Shown here piece after piece: positions 16,474 through 25,145 of a stretch of DNA of 64,000 nt. The notes beneath the pieces were generated by a model that had not been told where the DNA came from, did no database searches, and was given only the letters and a program-made list of their open reading frames with translations. Positions within the stretch are counted from its first letter, which is position 1. Every line of letters begins with the position of its first letter. A program made the position numbers and the translations under genes. Origin of the DNA: Heyndrickxia oleronia (GTDB lineage Bacteria > Bacillota > Bacilli > Bacillales > Bacillaceae_C); contig NZ_CP065424.1 in NCBI RefSeq assembly GCF_017809215.1, positions 1,142,001-1,206,000 of the forward strand. The letters are read 5' to 3'.

Positions 16474-17523
16474 TCAATAGTTATTTTCTTCTTCTGCATT
16501 TTCTTCGTCATCATAATTATTATTTGTATCCACATTTGCCACATTATTTTTTAGTTCTAAATGTGTGGATAACTTTGTTTTAATTTCTTCAAGTGCTGCA
16601 TCATCAAGTTGATAGTAGTATACACCATCAATCATTGAGTCAGTCCCTGCTAGTGTTAGTGATTCAATATTTAAATGACCTGAAAGACCATAATCAATTA
16701 GTGATTTCATTTCTGAAAATGTCATATTCGTTGTCATATTTGATCCAATCGCATCGATTAAATTACTATACTTTGTAGCGGATTTTACTGAGATAGCTTT
16801 ATCTAAGATGGCCTTCATAATTTCTTGCTGACGTTGTCCCCTCATGATATCGCTGTCTTGTTTACGCGTTCTGGCAAGTGCAAGTGCCTCTTCACCATTT
16901 AATGTTTGAAGTCCTGGATCCAAGCGAATAGCATGCTTTTTATCATTTGAATCAATTTCGGAAATTTTATATGGTACCTCTACTTCAATCCCATCTAACG
17001 TATCAACGATCTCCATAAATGCGTAGAAGTTCATTTCTACATAGTAATCAACAGGGATTTTAAGCAGATTTTCAACCGTATCAACAGTTGATTTGATCCC
17101 TCCATACGCATGGGCATGATTAATTTTGGTTTTATAGCCAACATCATCTATATATACATAGGAGTCTCGTGGAATACTAAGGAGTTTTACTGTTTTTTCT
17201 TTTTCATTTAATGTTGCTAACATTAAGGCATCTGAACGGGTAGCATCACCATAATTTCTTGCATCACTACCATCTACCCCTATAAATAAAATCGAAATAT
17301 TATCTGTATATGGATCTACCTTTGCTTCTCGATATTCTGATTTTCCTTTTCTCCCGTCTATTTCCTTATATGAATCATTAACCGCTTTTTCTGCCTTTTT
17401 ATATAGAATGGCACCATATGCCGTGAATGAACATGCTAGTAATAAGATTGGAAAGATAACCAACCATGCAATAAGTTTTCTTTTTTTCTTTTTCTTATTC
17501 ATACTTTTCTCCTGTCTTCCCAT
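16474..17523 (-). CDS. tagV: LCP-family (LytR-CpsA-Psr) cell wall polymer ligase, TagV-like
   Basis: LCP proteins attach wall teichoic acids or other polymers from undecaprenyl-phosphate carriers to peptidoglycan outside the membrane. A short basic N-terminus (NKKKKKRK) is followed by one membrane helix (LIAWLVIFPILLLACSFTAY); the LCP domain shows ILFIGVDGSDARNYGDATRSDALMLATL, LLSIPRDSYVYI, KINHAHAYGG and ALARTRKQDSDIMRGQRQQEI, including the phosphate-binding Asp/Arg residues. The C-terminus is acidic and Asn-rich. AAGGAG fits the ATG at 17523; the ATG at 17502 also has AGGAG and cannot be excluded. The symbol follows synteny: tagV adjoins yvyE-degSU in B. subtilis. Confidence 0.82.
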   Translation of the reverse strand: MGRQEKSMNKKKKKRKLIAWLVIFPILLLACSFTAYGAILYKKAEKAVNDSYKEIDGRKGKSEYREAKVDPYTDNISILFIGVDGSDARNYGDATRSDALMLATLNEKEKTVKLLSIPRDSYVYIDDVGYKTKINHAHAYGGIKSTVDTVENLLKIPVDYYVEMNFYAFMEIVDTLDGIEVEVPYKISEIDSNDKKHAIRLDPGLQTLNGEEALALARTRKQDSDIMRGQRQQEIMKAILDKAISVKSATKYSNLIDAIGSNMTTNMTFSEMKSLIDYGLSGHLNIESLTLAGTDSMIDGVYYYQLDDAALEEIKTKLSTHLELKNNVANVDTNNNYDDEENAEEENNY

Positions 17524-18056
17524 ACCCACACTCCTTATAAAAAAGTTTGTTTTAAGGTTAAATGTTAATTTTTTGAAGTTTCGATTTTGTAGCAAGATTG
17601 AATTTGTATAATCTCAGATTCATTCTAGACGGTTACAAATGATAAAAAGTTTCATATTATTCTATTTTTCTCATAAATTATGTCAAATTTTATTTTACTA
17701 TGTATATTATTGACTGTAAAATGAATTTTTTGTAACGCGCTTTTCCTATTTTTTTCAGCTTTTTCTAATATAGTGATTTTTGCAATGAAAATTTCGATAT
17801 CGGGTGTAGGGGATGGGTGTTAAGGTAATAAAATAAGGTTATATGCTATATGTGTAAAATATCTTTTTATATGAAAGCATCCTTATATATTTATTAATTT
17901 ATTTTACGCAGAAAGATTGAAGAGTTGCCAACTTTTCTAAAATATTGTTGCTATTGATTACCTTGAAAGACTTTCAATCCACTTAGAAAAGAGCTACTAT
18001 CTTCAAAGTCACGCTGGATCCTTATTAGATATAAAAAAATGTACAAAATCAAAAAA
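17524..18056. other. intergenic stretch upstream of tagV, no gene seen
   Basis: AT-rich with no supported reading frame. TTAGAAAAGAGCT at about 17983 matches the right end seen in the repeat copies at 1780 and 23459, so 17930-17997 may be a decayed copy of the dispersed repeat. The tagV promoter must lie here but I cannot fix it. Confidence 0.35.
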
Positions 18057-18081
18057 AGAGCTATGAAGTATTCACAGCTCT
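18051..18081 (-). terminator. terminator after yvyE
   Basis: On the minus strand AGAGCTGTGAA pairs with TTCATAGCTCT around a short loop, followed by TTTTTTT. Confidence 0.75.
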
Positions 18082-18091
18082 ACTAATAAAA

Positions 18092-18733
18092 TTACTGAGG
18101 ATCAACATCGAATTCGAGATAGAGAGACTCTCCAACTGTAATGGTCGCTTGACCGTTTGTTAATTCTGTTATCCAGTTAATAAAGGTCTCATGATCATCT
18201 TCTTCTACATAGGTTTCAATTTCAACATGATCCAAGTAATGAATGTCTTTTATTTGATAGATGGAAGATCGTAGCTCATTTTCAATTTTGCCTAACCAAG
18301 TATAGTCGATTTTTGTCGTAATAATGGTCATTCTCTTTCTTTCGACAATCCCAGTTGCATTAATCCCTTCAGAAGTAGACTTACCGTAAGCACGAATTAA
18401 TCCACCGGCTCCTAATTTAATTCCTCCAAAATAACGTGTCACCACAACAACGGTATCTTTCAAATCACGTTTTTTCAATACTTCCAGCATAGGAATACCG
18501 GCTGTACCAGTAGGCTCTCCATCATCATTTGCCTTTTGAATCTGATTTTGTTGTCCGATCATATAAGCTGAGCAATTATGAGTGGCATTCCAGTGTTTTT
18601 TCTTTATTTCTTGTATAAAGTGAAGGGCCTCTTCTTCGGTTGTTGCACGATGGATATGGGCAATGAACCGAGACTTTTGAATAATGATCTCGTGTTCACC
18701 ATCCCCTTTAACCGTATAATACTTTTTTAACAT
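18092..18733 (-). CDS. yvyE: YvyE / YigZ family protein (IMPACT N-terminal domain)
   Basis: A 213-residue member of the UPF0029/IMPACT family. The conserved block runs KSRFIAHIHRATTEEEA, HWNATHNCSAYMIG, ANDDGEPTGTAGIPML and VVVVTRYFGGIKLGAGGLIRAY; the C-terminal 70 residues form the small YigZ C-domain. The biochemical role is uncertain; the family is thought to act in translation-related or peptide processing. It is divergent from degS, as in B. subtilis, where it lies beside degSU and the tagV gene. An AT-rich region of about 340 bp separates it from degS. Confidence 0.92.
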   Translation of the reverse strand: MLKKYYTVKGDGEHEIIIQKSRFIAHIHRATTEEEALHFIQEIKKKHWNATHNCSAYMIGQQNQIQKANDDGEPTGTAGIPMLEVLKKRDLKDTVVVVTRYFGGIKLGAGGLIRAYGKSTSEGINATGIVERKRMTIITTKIDYTWLGKIENELRSSIYQIKDIHYLDHVEIETYVEEDDHETFINWITELTNGQATITVGESLYLEFDVDPQ

Positions 18734-19075
18734 CTATTTCACTCCTATAGTACATTCAAAGTTCAAACGTTTTTCTTCTTTCACTATAACAAAATTTAAA
18801 CAGCGAATTAAATGTTTTGATACTCACATTTTTCTATCATTTTAATCTTCCTAAAATTAAATGATATAATAAAAGAGTTGAAATAAAATTTATAGAGGAA
18901 ATTCAAGTATTTGTAGCGAATATATCTTTGTTACTATAGGTTTTCCTTCTATCAAACTTTTAGATTAGGGATATTTTACTAACTTTTTAATTTACACATT
19001 TTTCGCATAGAATCTTTTTGTAAATAGAGGTAAAATTACTCTAACTTAGAGGAAGTTTGCCTTGGAGGAATGGAG
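18734..19075. promoter_or_regulatory. divergent promoter region yvyE / degS
   Basis: The degS transcript must start here. TATAAT at 18865-18870 is a good -10 on the plus strand, but no good -35 is seen at 17 bp. No operator recognised. Confidence 0.35.
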
Positions 19076-20215
19076 ATGTCACTGAAAAAAATTGATGTAA
19101 GGACATTGGATCAAATCTTGGAAAAGATGATAAATACCGTTGATTCTAGCAAATCCGAAATCTTCCAAATCGGAGAACAATGCCGCCAAGAGTATGAAAC
19201 TCTCTCTGATGAGTTAAAAGAAGTAAAAGTAATGGTTTCTCAAGTGATTGATGAGGGAGAAGATCTCGAAGTAAAAACTCGTCAGTCAAGAAGACGTCTA
19301 TCTATTGTTAGTCAGCATTTTCGTGATTATACAGAAGAGCAAGTTCGAGAAGCATATGAAATTGCTCATAATTATCAGATGAAATATTCAATGAATCTCG
19401 AATTAGAGAAGCAATTACGTAGGAGACGGGATGAATTAGAAAGACGGCTCATTCATTTAGAGGCAACAATTGATCGTGCAAATAATCTTGTATCACAAAC
19501 AAGTGTCGTATTAAATTATTTAACAAGTGATTTAAAGGAGATTGGTAGTGCACTTGAAGATGCCAAAGAAAAGCAAGATTTTGGTCTTCGTGTTATAGAA
19601 GCACAAGAGGAAGAAAGGAAACGGCTTTCACGGGAAATTCATGATGGTCCGGCACAAATGCTTGCAAATATGCTCCTAAGATCTGATTTAGTTGAAAAGG
19701 TCTATCGTGAGCAAGGAATTGTAAATGCATTAGAAGAAGTGAAAAGCCTAAAAAAAATGGTAAGATCCTCTTTATCTGAGGTTCGACGTATTATTTATGA
19801 TTTGCGTCCTATGGCATTAGATGATTTAGGTTTAGTTCCGACCCTCAGAAAATACCTAGAACGAACCGAAGAATATAATAGTGGGGTAACGTTCCGTTTT
19901 ATCAATCTAGGTCAGGAATATCGTCTACCATCAAAATATGAGGTAGCCCTATTTCGCTTAGTTCAGGAATCTGTCCAAAATGCGATTAAGCATGCGCAAG
20001 CGAGTGAAATCCATGTGAAGATCGATATGCAACAAGATAGTGTATTCCTTATTGTGAAAGATAATGGAAAAGGTTTTGATGTTCGTGAGAAAAAAGAAGG
20101 TTCATTTGGAATCATGGGCATGAGAGAACGAGTTGAAATTATTGATGGAAAAATAACGATAGATTCTAAAATTGGTGAAGGAACCATTGTTATGATACAA
20201 GTGAAATTTGATTAA
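19076..20215 (+). CDS. degS: two-component sensor kinase DegS
   Basis: A 379-residue cytoplasmic kinase that phosphorylates DegU and so controls degradative enzymes, motility and competence. The N-terminal sensor domain (residues 1-90, IGEQCRQEYETLSDEL) and a coiled coil (100-170) lead to RVIEAQEEERKRLSREIHDGPAQML, with the phosphoacceptor His, then EVRRIIYDLRPMALDDLGL and the ATPase motifs ESVQNAIKHA and VKDNGKGFDV. The ATG at 19076 lies seven bases behind GGAGG; the ATG at 19070 is too close to it. degU follows 81 bp downstream. Confidence 0.95.
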   Translation: MSLKKIDVRTLDQILEKMINTVDSSKSEIFQIGEQCRQEYETLSDELKEVKVMVSQVIDEGEDLEVKTRQSRRRLSIVSQHFRDYTEEQVREAYEIAHNYQMKYSMNLELEKQLRRRRDELERRLIHLEATIDRANNLVSQTSVVLNYLTSDLKEIGSALEDAKEKQDFGLRVIEAQEEERKRLSREIHDGPAQMLANMLLRSDLVEKVYREQGIVNALEEVKSLKKMVRSSLSEVRRIIYDLRPMALDDLGLVPTLRKYLERTEEYNSGVTFRFINLGQEYRLPSKYEVALFRLVQESVQNAIKHAQASEIHVKIDMQQDSVFLIVKDNGKGFDVREKKEGSFGIMGMRERVEIIDGKITIDSKIGEGTIVMIQVKFD

Positions 20216-20296
20216 CCCTATAAAAATTGAAATATATGAAATTAACACAATTGTGAAAGTGTCTTTGAAAAAACACTTTATAAGGAGGAAAAAAGT

Positions 20297-20977
20297 GTGA
20301 CTACAAAAATAGCTATTATAGATGACCATCAATTGTTTCGTGAAGGTGTCAAGAGAATACTAGAATTCGAAAAAACATTCGAAATTGTCGCAGAAGGCGA
20401 CGATGGTGCTAGCGCCCTTCAGTTAATTGAAGAAACAAAGCCAGATGTAGTATTAATGGATATTAATATGCCAAATAAAAACGGGATTGAAGCGACGCGT
20501 CAATTAGTAGAAACATATCCTGAAACAAGAGTCATTATTTTATCCATTCACGATGATGAAAACTATGTAACCCATGCACTAAAAACAGGTGCCACAGGCT
20601 ACCTTTTAAAGGAAATGGATTCAGATGCATTAATCGATGCAGTCAAGGTTGTAGCAGATGGAGGATCCTACCTTCACCCGAAAATCACTCGTAACCTTGT
20701 TGAAGAGTTCCGTCGCTTAGCCAATCGCCATAATAATGGTACAGGCTATCAGCAACCGGAAGTGGTTCGCCCACTACATCTACTTACACCACGTGAATGC
20801 GAAGTTCTCCAATTACTTGCAGATGGAAGAAGCAACCGTGTAATTGGTGAAACTCTTTACATAAGTGAAAAAACCGTTAAAAACCATGTCAGCAATATCC
20901 TGCAAAAAATGAACGCCAACGATCGTACCCAAGCAGTCGTTGCAGCAATCAAAAATGGTTGGGTTGAAGTAAGATAA
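20297..20977 (+). CDS. degU: two-component response regulator DegU
   Basis: A 226-residue NarL-type regulator. The receiver shows [17 protein letters not shown], the phosphoacceptor Asp in [13 protein letters not shown] and Lys in [10 protein letters not shown]; the HTH reads [20 protein letters not shown] followed by [16 protein letters not shown]. It binds promoters of exoprotease, flagellar and comK genes in B. subtilis. GTG at 20297 lies behind TAAGGAGGAAAAAA. A strong terminator follows, so degSU is closed off from the repeat array downstream. Confidence 0.96.
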   Translation: MTTKIAIIDDHQLFREGVKRILEFEKTFEIVAEGDDGASALQLIEETKPDVVLMDINMPNKNGIEATRQLVETYPETRVIILSIHDDENYVTHALKTGATGYLLKEMDSDALIDAVKVVADGGSYLHPKITRNLVEEFRRLANRHNNGTGYQQPEVVRPLHLLTPRECEVLQLLADGRSNRVIGETLYISEKTVKNHVSNILQKMNANDRTQAVVAAIKNGWVEVR

Positions 20978-20985
20978 TTTTGATC

Positions 20986-21023
20986 AACACTCCTCAAGTT
21001 CGATTGAGGAGTGTTTTTTTTTT
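20986..21023 (+). terminator. degU terminator
   Basis: A 12-bp stem AACACTCCTCAA / TTGAGGAGTGTT with a 6-base loop, followed by ten T. Confidence 0.9.
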
Positions 21024-21034
21024 GTTTGGAGGAA

Positions 21035-21273
21035 AGGGAGCTTGGACGGATAAAGGGTGAATCGCGTGGAAAATGTGTTTAAGAGTGGAGTTTGAAACAG
21101 ATAAAAGGGTAAATGGAGTGGAAATGTGTCTCAGGAGTGGGACATGAGACAGATAAAATGGGAATGAGGAGAATAATGTGTCTCAAGACTGGATCTTGAG
21201 ACAGATGAAGAGGGAGAAAGGAGAATAAAGTGTCTCAAGACTGGATCTTGAGACAGATAAAGAGGGAGAGAGG
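21035..21273. repeat. 52-bp tandem hairpin array, left part
   Basis: Units start at about 21075, 21126, 21178 and 21230. Each holds a hairpin such as TGTCTCAAGA / TCTTGAGACA with a 5-base loop, followed by an AG-rich spacer (GATAAAGAGGGAGAAAGGAG). The first units are more diverged but keep the ability to pair. The array continues at 22747 after the IS256 element. Confidence 0.9.
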
Positions 21274-21384
21274 GATTAAGTCCGTATAATTGTGTAAAAA
21301 GAAAATGCAAAAAAAATGAGTCATTTTATTCACTCTTGGCAACACTGTTTTCAACCACGATAAACAATGAAAAGAGGAATAAAA

Positions 21385-22556
21385 ATGACTCAAGTACAGT
21401 TTAACCTAAATTTGGATGTTTTAAAAGAAGCCATTGTAAATTCCAACCTTGATATGGTTATAAAATCAGCGGTTGTCTTAGTACTAAACGAATTTATGGA
21501 AAAAGAAAGGGATGACTATTTAAAGGCTGCACCTTATGAACGAGCTGTTGAACGCCGTGACTATCGCAACGGTTATTATGAACGTGATCTTATGATGAGC
21601 ATCGGTACCTTAACACTTAAGGTACCACGGACACGCAACGGGGAATTCTCAACTACCGTTTTTGAAAAATATGCCCGTTGTGACCAGGCATTGGTCCTCT
21701 CTATGCTGGAAATGGTCATCAATGGTGTTTCAACTAGGAATGTTACCAATATTGTCGAACAGCTTTGCGGCAAGAACATTTCCAAGTCGTTTGTATCATC
21801 ACTTACACAAAAGCTTGATCCCATTGTGAACGAGTGGGCTAAGAGACCCTTAAATACAACATACTACCCTTTCGTATTCGTTGACGCTATGTATATAAAG
21901 GTGCGCGAGCACCAAAGCGTTGTTTCCAAGGCTGTTTATATTGCCACTGCCATTACTGAGAAGAATACACGTGAAATAATTGGCTTGAGTGTTGACCATG
22001 CGGAAAGTTATGAGAGTTGGGGGCAGTTCTTCCAACAGCTAAAATCACGGGGCCTTCAATCTCCCAAACTAATCATCTCTGATGCCCATCAAGGTCTCCA
22101 AAAGCGATACAGCGTGAATTTATTGGGACAGCTTGGCAAAGATGTAATGTCCATTTTAAGCGAAATATCTTTGATAAACTTCCCAAAAAGAGCTCGGCTG
22201 AAATCAAGACAATGATCAAACGCGTATTTGAAGCAGTAACCATTGATGATATCCGTCTGTTTAAAGATGAGCTAATGAGTAGGTTCGGGACAGAGCCAAA
22301 GTTTGAAAAAAGCACTCTCTATATTAGATGAGGGGTTCGAAGATACCATCCAGTATATGATCTTTCCCGAAAGTATCCGATGCCACATCCGTAGTACCAA
22401 TTCCCTTGAACGGTTGAACCAAGAAGTCCGTAGAAGAGAAAGGGTCATACGTATTTTCCAAACACCCAATCGGCTTTTCGCTTGATTGGAGCTGTTCTAA
22501 TGCAATATCAGGATACGGTTTACGCTAAGAGAAAAGCACTTATGGGTGGAAGATAG
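21385..22556 (+). pseudogene. IS256-family transposase, three frameshifts
   Basis: A DDE transposase of about 390 residues when restored. The first Asp is in FVFVDAMYIKV, the second in LIISDAHQGL, and the Glu in STNSLERLNQEVRRRE. The frame is lost at 22100-22103 (one A short), 22306-22311 (one A too many) and 22454-22457 (one T short); each lies in a short homopolymer. With these corrected the C-terminus runs to a stop at 22556. The ATG at 21385 has AGAGGA upstream. As read, the protein is inactive. Confidence 0.88.
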
Positions 22557-22597
22557 AACAGATTATTTTCAGCTAAACTTCCATCATGGATGATCAC

Positions 22598-22651
22598 ATA
22601 TCCGGTAAGGGATGTCAAATTGAAAACCATTTGACATCCCTTACCGGATAT
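22598..22651. repeat. perfect 23-bp inverted repeat inside the IS256 element
   Basis: Arm 22598-22620 contains TCCGGTAAGGGATGTCAAAT; arm 22629-22651 is its exact reverse complement; the loop is 8 bases. Further outward, AAACTTCCAT (left) and ATGGAAGTTT (right) also pair. No T-tract follows, so a simple terminator is unlikely. Confidence 0.85.
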
Positions 22652-22746
22652 GAAGTTCAAAATCCATGGAAGTTTCGCAAAAAAAATAAAAGGGTTAAGG
22701 TTGAAAGTACTTGCCAGTGATTTTACACAAAAACCAGGACTTGACT

Positions 22747-23127
22747 GAGAGAGGAGAATAAAGTGTCTCAAGACTGGATCTTGAGACAGATAAAGAGGGA
22801 GAAAGGAGAATAATGTGTCTCAAGACTGGATCTTGAGACAGATAAAGAGGGAGAAAGGAGAAAAATGTGTCTCAAGACTGGATCTTGAGACAGATAAAGA
22901 GGGGGAAAGGAGAAAAATGTGTCTCAAGACCAGATCTTGAAACAGATAAAGAGGGGGAAAGGAGAAAAATGTGTCTCAGACCAGGGGCTTGAAACAGATA
23001 AAGAGGGGGAAAGGAGAATAATGTGTCTCAAGACCGGATCTTGAGACAGATAAACAGAGAAAAAGGAGAAAAATATGTTTCAGGCCTAAAGCTTGAAACA
23101 AAGAAGGGGTAAACGAAGAGAAAGATG
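22747..23127. repeat. 52-bp tandem hairpin array, right part
   Basis: Units start at 22763, 22815, 22867, 22919, 22971, 23023 and 23075, an exact 52-bp period. Most carry TGTCTCAAGA / TCTTGAGACA; the last unit has TGTTTCA / TGAAACA, with both sides of a pair changed together. Confidence 0.92.
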
Positions 23128-23257
23128 CTTTCAAGAAAGACGAAACGGATAATAAATGAATAACTTAAAAAGAATACCTCGACCATAATAAAGTTCAATC
23201 GTTGACCACTAACTTAAATGAAAAATAGAAAAATTAACATTCCTCCAAATTTTTTAG

Positions 23258-23286
23258 TTGACCAACTTGTATATACAAGTTAAGAT
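23258..23286 (+). promoter_or_regulatory. sigma-A promoter of the trehalose operon
   Basis: TTGACC at 23258 and TAAGAT at 23281 with a 17-bp spacer. The first TreR palindrome lies inside the spacer. Confidence 0.85.
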
Positions 23287-23317
23287 GAAACTATAAGTTC
23301 TATCTTGTATATACAAG
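23266..23317. promoter_or_regulatory. two TreR operators
   Basis: CTTGTATATACAAG occurs at 23266-23279 and at 23304-23317, 38 bp centre to centre. The core TTGTATATACAA is the known tre operator of B. subtilis. One site blocks the promoter spacer and the other lies downstream of the start point. Confidence 0.92.
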
Positions 23318-23432
23318 AAATAAATTATTTGTAAGCGGTATCTATTATTCTTTTAAAATCTTTATTATTTGCCAGTTGCTTTACAGAATCAGATTATAGG
23401 GAATAATTTAAGGAATTATAAGAAAGGGAAAA

Positions 23433-23447
23433 TTGTAATCGCATACA
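23433..23447. promoter_or_regulatory. cre site (CcpA binding)
   Basis: TTGTAATCGCATACA fits the catabolite-responsive element consensus WTGNAANCGNWNNCA at every position. It lies about 150 bp into the transcript, suited to roadblock repression by CcpA. Confidence 0.8.
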
Positions 23448-23458
23448 AAATTTTCAAA

Positions 23459-23607
23459 CGCTCTTCGCATAGTTTGTCGCTTTTTTCATGTAAATAATCT
23501 GGCTAGGTTGTCTTTTTGTATCCTAATTTCAACAGAAAAACAATAAGTAGTTGAAAATCCTAATACCGAATTTTACAAAAACAGCAGCAAAGACTTAGAA
23601 AAGAGCA
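23459..23607. repeat. diverged copy of the dispersed repeat in the treP leader
   Basis: Left end CGCTCTTCGCATAGTTTGTCGC and right end AGCAAAGACTTAGAAAAGAGC resemble the ends of the copies at 1780 and 6330; the middle differs. It separates the tre promoter from treP. Confidence 0.5.
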
Positions 23608-23654
23608 TGATAAAAAACCGTGAAAATGAAAACGGTAACAGGAGGATGGGAGAA

Positions 23655-25058
23655 ATGAGTGTTAACAAGCATTCGGTTGAACAAATTGTTAAAGCAATTG
23701 GTGGAAAAGAAAATATCGCAGCTGCCACTCACTGTGTCACTCGATTACGCTTTGCCTTAAACGATGAAAGTAAAGTAAACAAAGAAGAGCTGGAACAGAT
23801 TGATCTTGTCAAAGGTGCATTCTCTGCAAATGGTCAATTTCAAGTAGTTATTGGTCAAGGTACGGTTGATAAGGTTTATGAAGAAATGGTCCGCCAAACA
23901 GGGATTGGGGAATCCTCTAAGCAAGAAATCAAAGATGCTGCTGCTAAAAAACTTAATCCGATTCAACGAGCAGTAAAAACACTTGCAGACATCTTTATTC
24001 CAATATTACCAGCCATCGTGACTGCCGGTTTATTAATGGGTATCAACAATGTATTAACTGGTCAAGGTATATTCTTTGATAAAAAATCGCTTGTCGAGGT
24101 GTACCCACAGTGGAGTGACTTTGCAAGCATTATTAACTTAATTGCGAATACTGCATTTACCTTTTTACCAGCATTAATTGGTTGGTCAGCAGTAAAGAAG
24201 TTCGGTGGAAATCCATTATTGGGGATTGTGCTTGGATTAATGCTTGTACATCCTGATTTATTAAACGCGTGGGCTTATGGATCAACGAAAGAAATACCAA
24301 CTTGGAATCTATTTGGATTAGAAATCCAAAAAGTAGGTTATCAAGGTCAAGTATTGCCAGTTTTAGTGGCATCCTATGTATTAGCGAAACTAGAAATATT
24401 TTTGAAAAGACGGATTGCTGATGCGTTTCAACTTTTACTAGTTGCCCCGATTGCCTTATTGATTACTGGATTTTTATCATTTATCGTTATCGGTCCAATT
24501 ACTTTTGCTATTGCAAATGTGATTACAGATGCAGTCGTTGGCATTTTCCATGCAGTACCAGCACTTGGTGGAATTATTTATGGTTTACTATATGCACCAC
24601 TAGTTATCACAGGAATGCATCACACCTTCCTAGCGGTGGATTTACAATTGATCGGATCAACTGGAAGCACTTTTCTTTGGCCGATGGTCGCTCTTTCAAA
24701 TATCGCTCAAGGTGCAGCAGCACTCGGAATGATGTTTGCAACAAGGGATGAAAAGCTAAAAGGTCTATCGTTAACATCTGCAATTTCAGCATTTTTAGGA
24801 ATTACTGAACCGGCAATGTTTGGTGTTAATTTGCGCTATCGTTTTGCCTTTATTGCAGCGATAATTGGTTCCGCTATCGCAGGAATGCTTATTACCATTA
24901 ATGGAGTAGAAGCACCATCCGTCGGTGTAGGTGGCTTACCGGCCTTCCTATCGATCTTCCCACAAAATTGGGGGGCATTCTTTGTCGGAATGGCCATTGT
25001 GCTAGTTGTACCATTTGTATTAACAATCATTTTCGCGAAGTTCAAAAAATCAAACTAA
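23655..25058 (+). CDS. treP: PTS trehalose-specific EIIBC component
   Basis: This permease imports trehalose and phosphorylates it to trehalose 6-phosphate. The EIIB domain comes first with the phosphocysteine C27 in ATHCVTRLRF; the EIIC domain starts near residue 95 (TLADIFIPILPAIVTAGLLMG) with about ten membrane segments and the family motif GITEPAMFG. There is no EIIA domain, so a separate glucose-type EIIA is needed. ATG 23655 (MSVNKHS) has GGAGG nine bases upstream; the longer frame would start inside the repeat. Length, 467 residues, is normal. First gene of treP-treA-treR. Confidence 0.93.
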   Translation: MSVNKHSVEQIVKAIGGKENIAAATHCVTRLRFALNDESKVNKEELEQIDLVKGAFSANGQFQVVIGQGTVDKVYEEMVRQTGIGESSKQEIKDAAAKKLNPIQRAVKTLADIFIPILPAIVTAGLLMGINNVLTGQGIFFDKKSLVEVYPQWSDFASIINLIANTAFTFLPALIGWSAVKKFGGNPLLGIVLGLMLVHPDLLNAWAYGSTKEIPTWNLFGLEIQKVGYQGQVLPVLVASYVLAKLEIFLKRRIADAFQLLLVAPIALLITGFLSFIVIGPITFAIANVITDAVVGIFHAVPALGGIIYGLLYAPLVITGMHHTFLAVDLQLIGSTGSTFLWPMVALSNIAQGAAALGMMFATRDEKLKGLSLTSAISAFLGITEPAMFGVNLRYRFAFIAAIIGSAIAGMLITINGVEAPSVGVGGLPAFLSIFPQNWGAFFVGMAIVLVVPFVLTIIFAKFKKSN

Positions 25059-25067
25059 TCTAATGGA

Positions 25068-25114
25068 GAGGGTTGTCGATTAAGGGGGCACGACCACTTA
25101 GATCGACAACCCCT
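25068..25114 (+). terminator. hairpin between treP and treA
   Basis: GGGTTGTCGAT and ATCGACAACCC form an 11-bp stem with a 21-base loop. Only a weak T-tract follows, so it may stabilise or attenuate the transcript and not end it. Confidence 0.5.
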
Positions 25115-25145
25115 TCAATAGAAATAGAAAAAGTGGTGATATAAG

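Larger units (their letters stand above)
21274..22746. mobile_element. IS256-family insertion sequence with 8-bp target duplication
   Basis: The element is 1473 bp. Its ends are imperfect inverted repeats: left AAGTCC...TTGTGTAAAA, right (reversed) AAGTCC...TTTGTGTAAAA. GAGAGAGG occurs at 21266-21273 and again at 22747-22754, an 8-bp duplication typical of IS256. Removing the element plus one duplicate restores the 52-bp phase of the surrounding array exactly. Its transposase frame is broken. A 23-bp perfect inverted repeat lies behind the transposase. Confidence 0.9.

Noticed and set aside
21035..23127. CRISPR array
   Set aside because: The period is regular, but the whole 52-bp unit is repeated, with no unique spacers, and no cas genes lie nearby.
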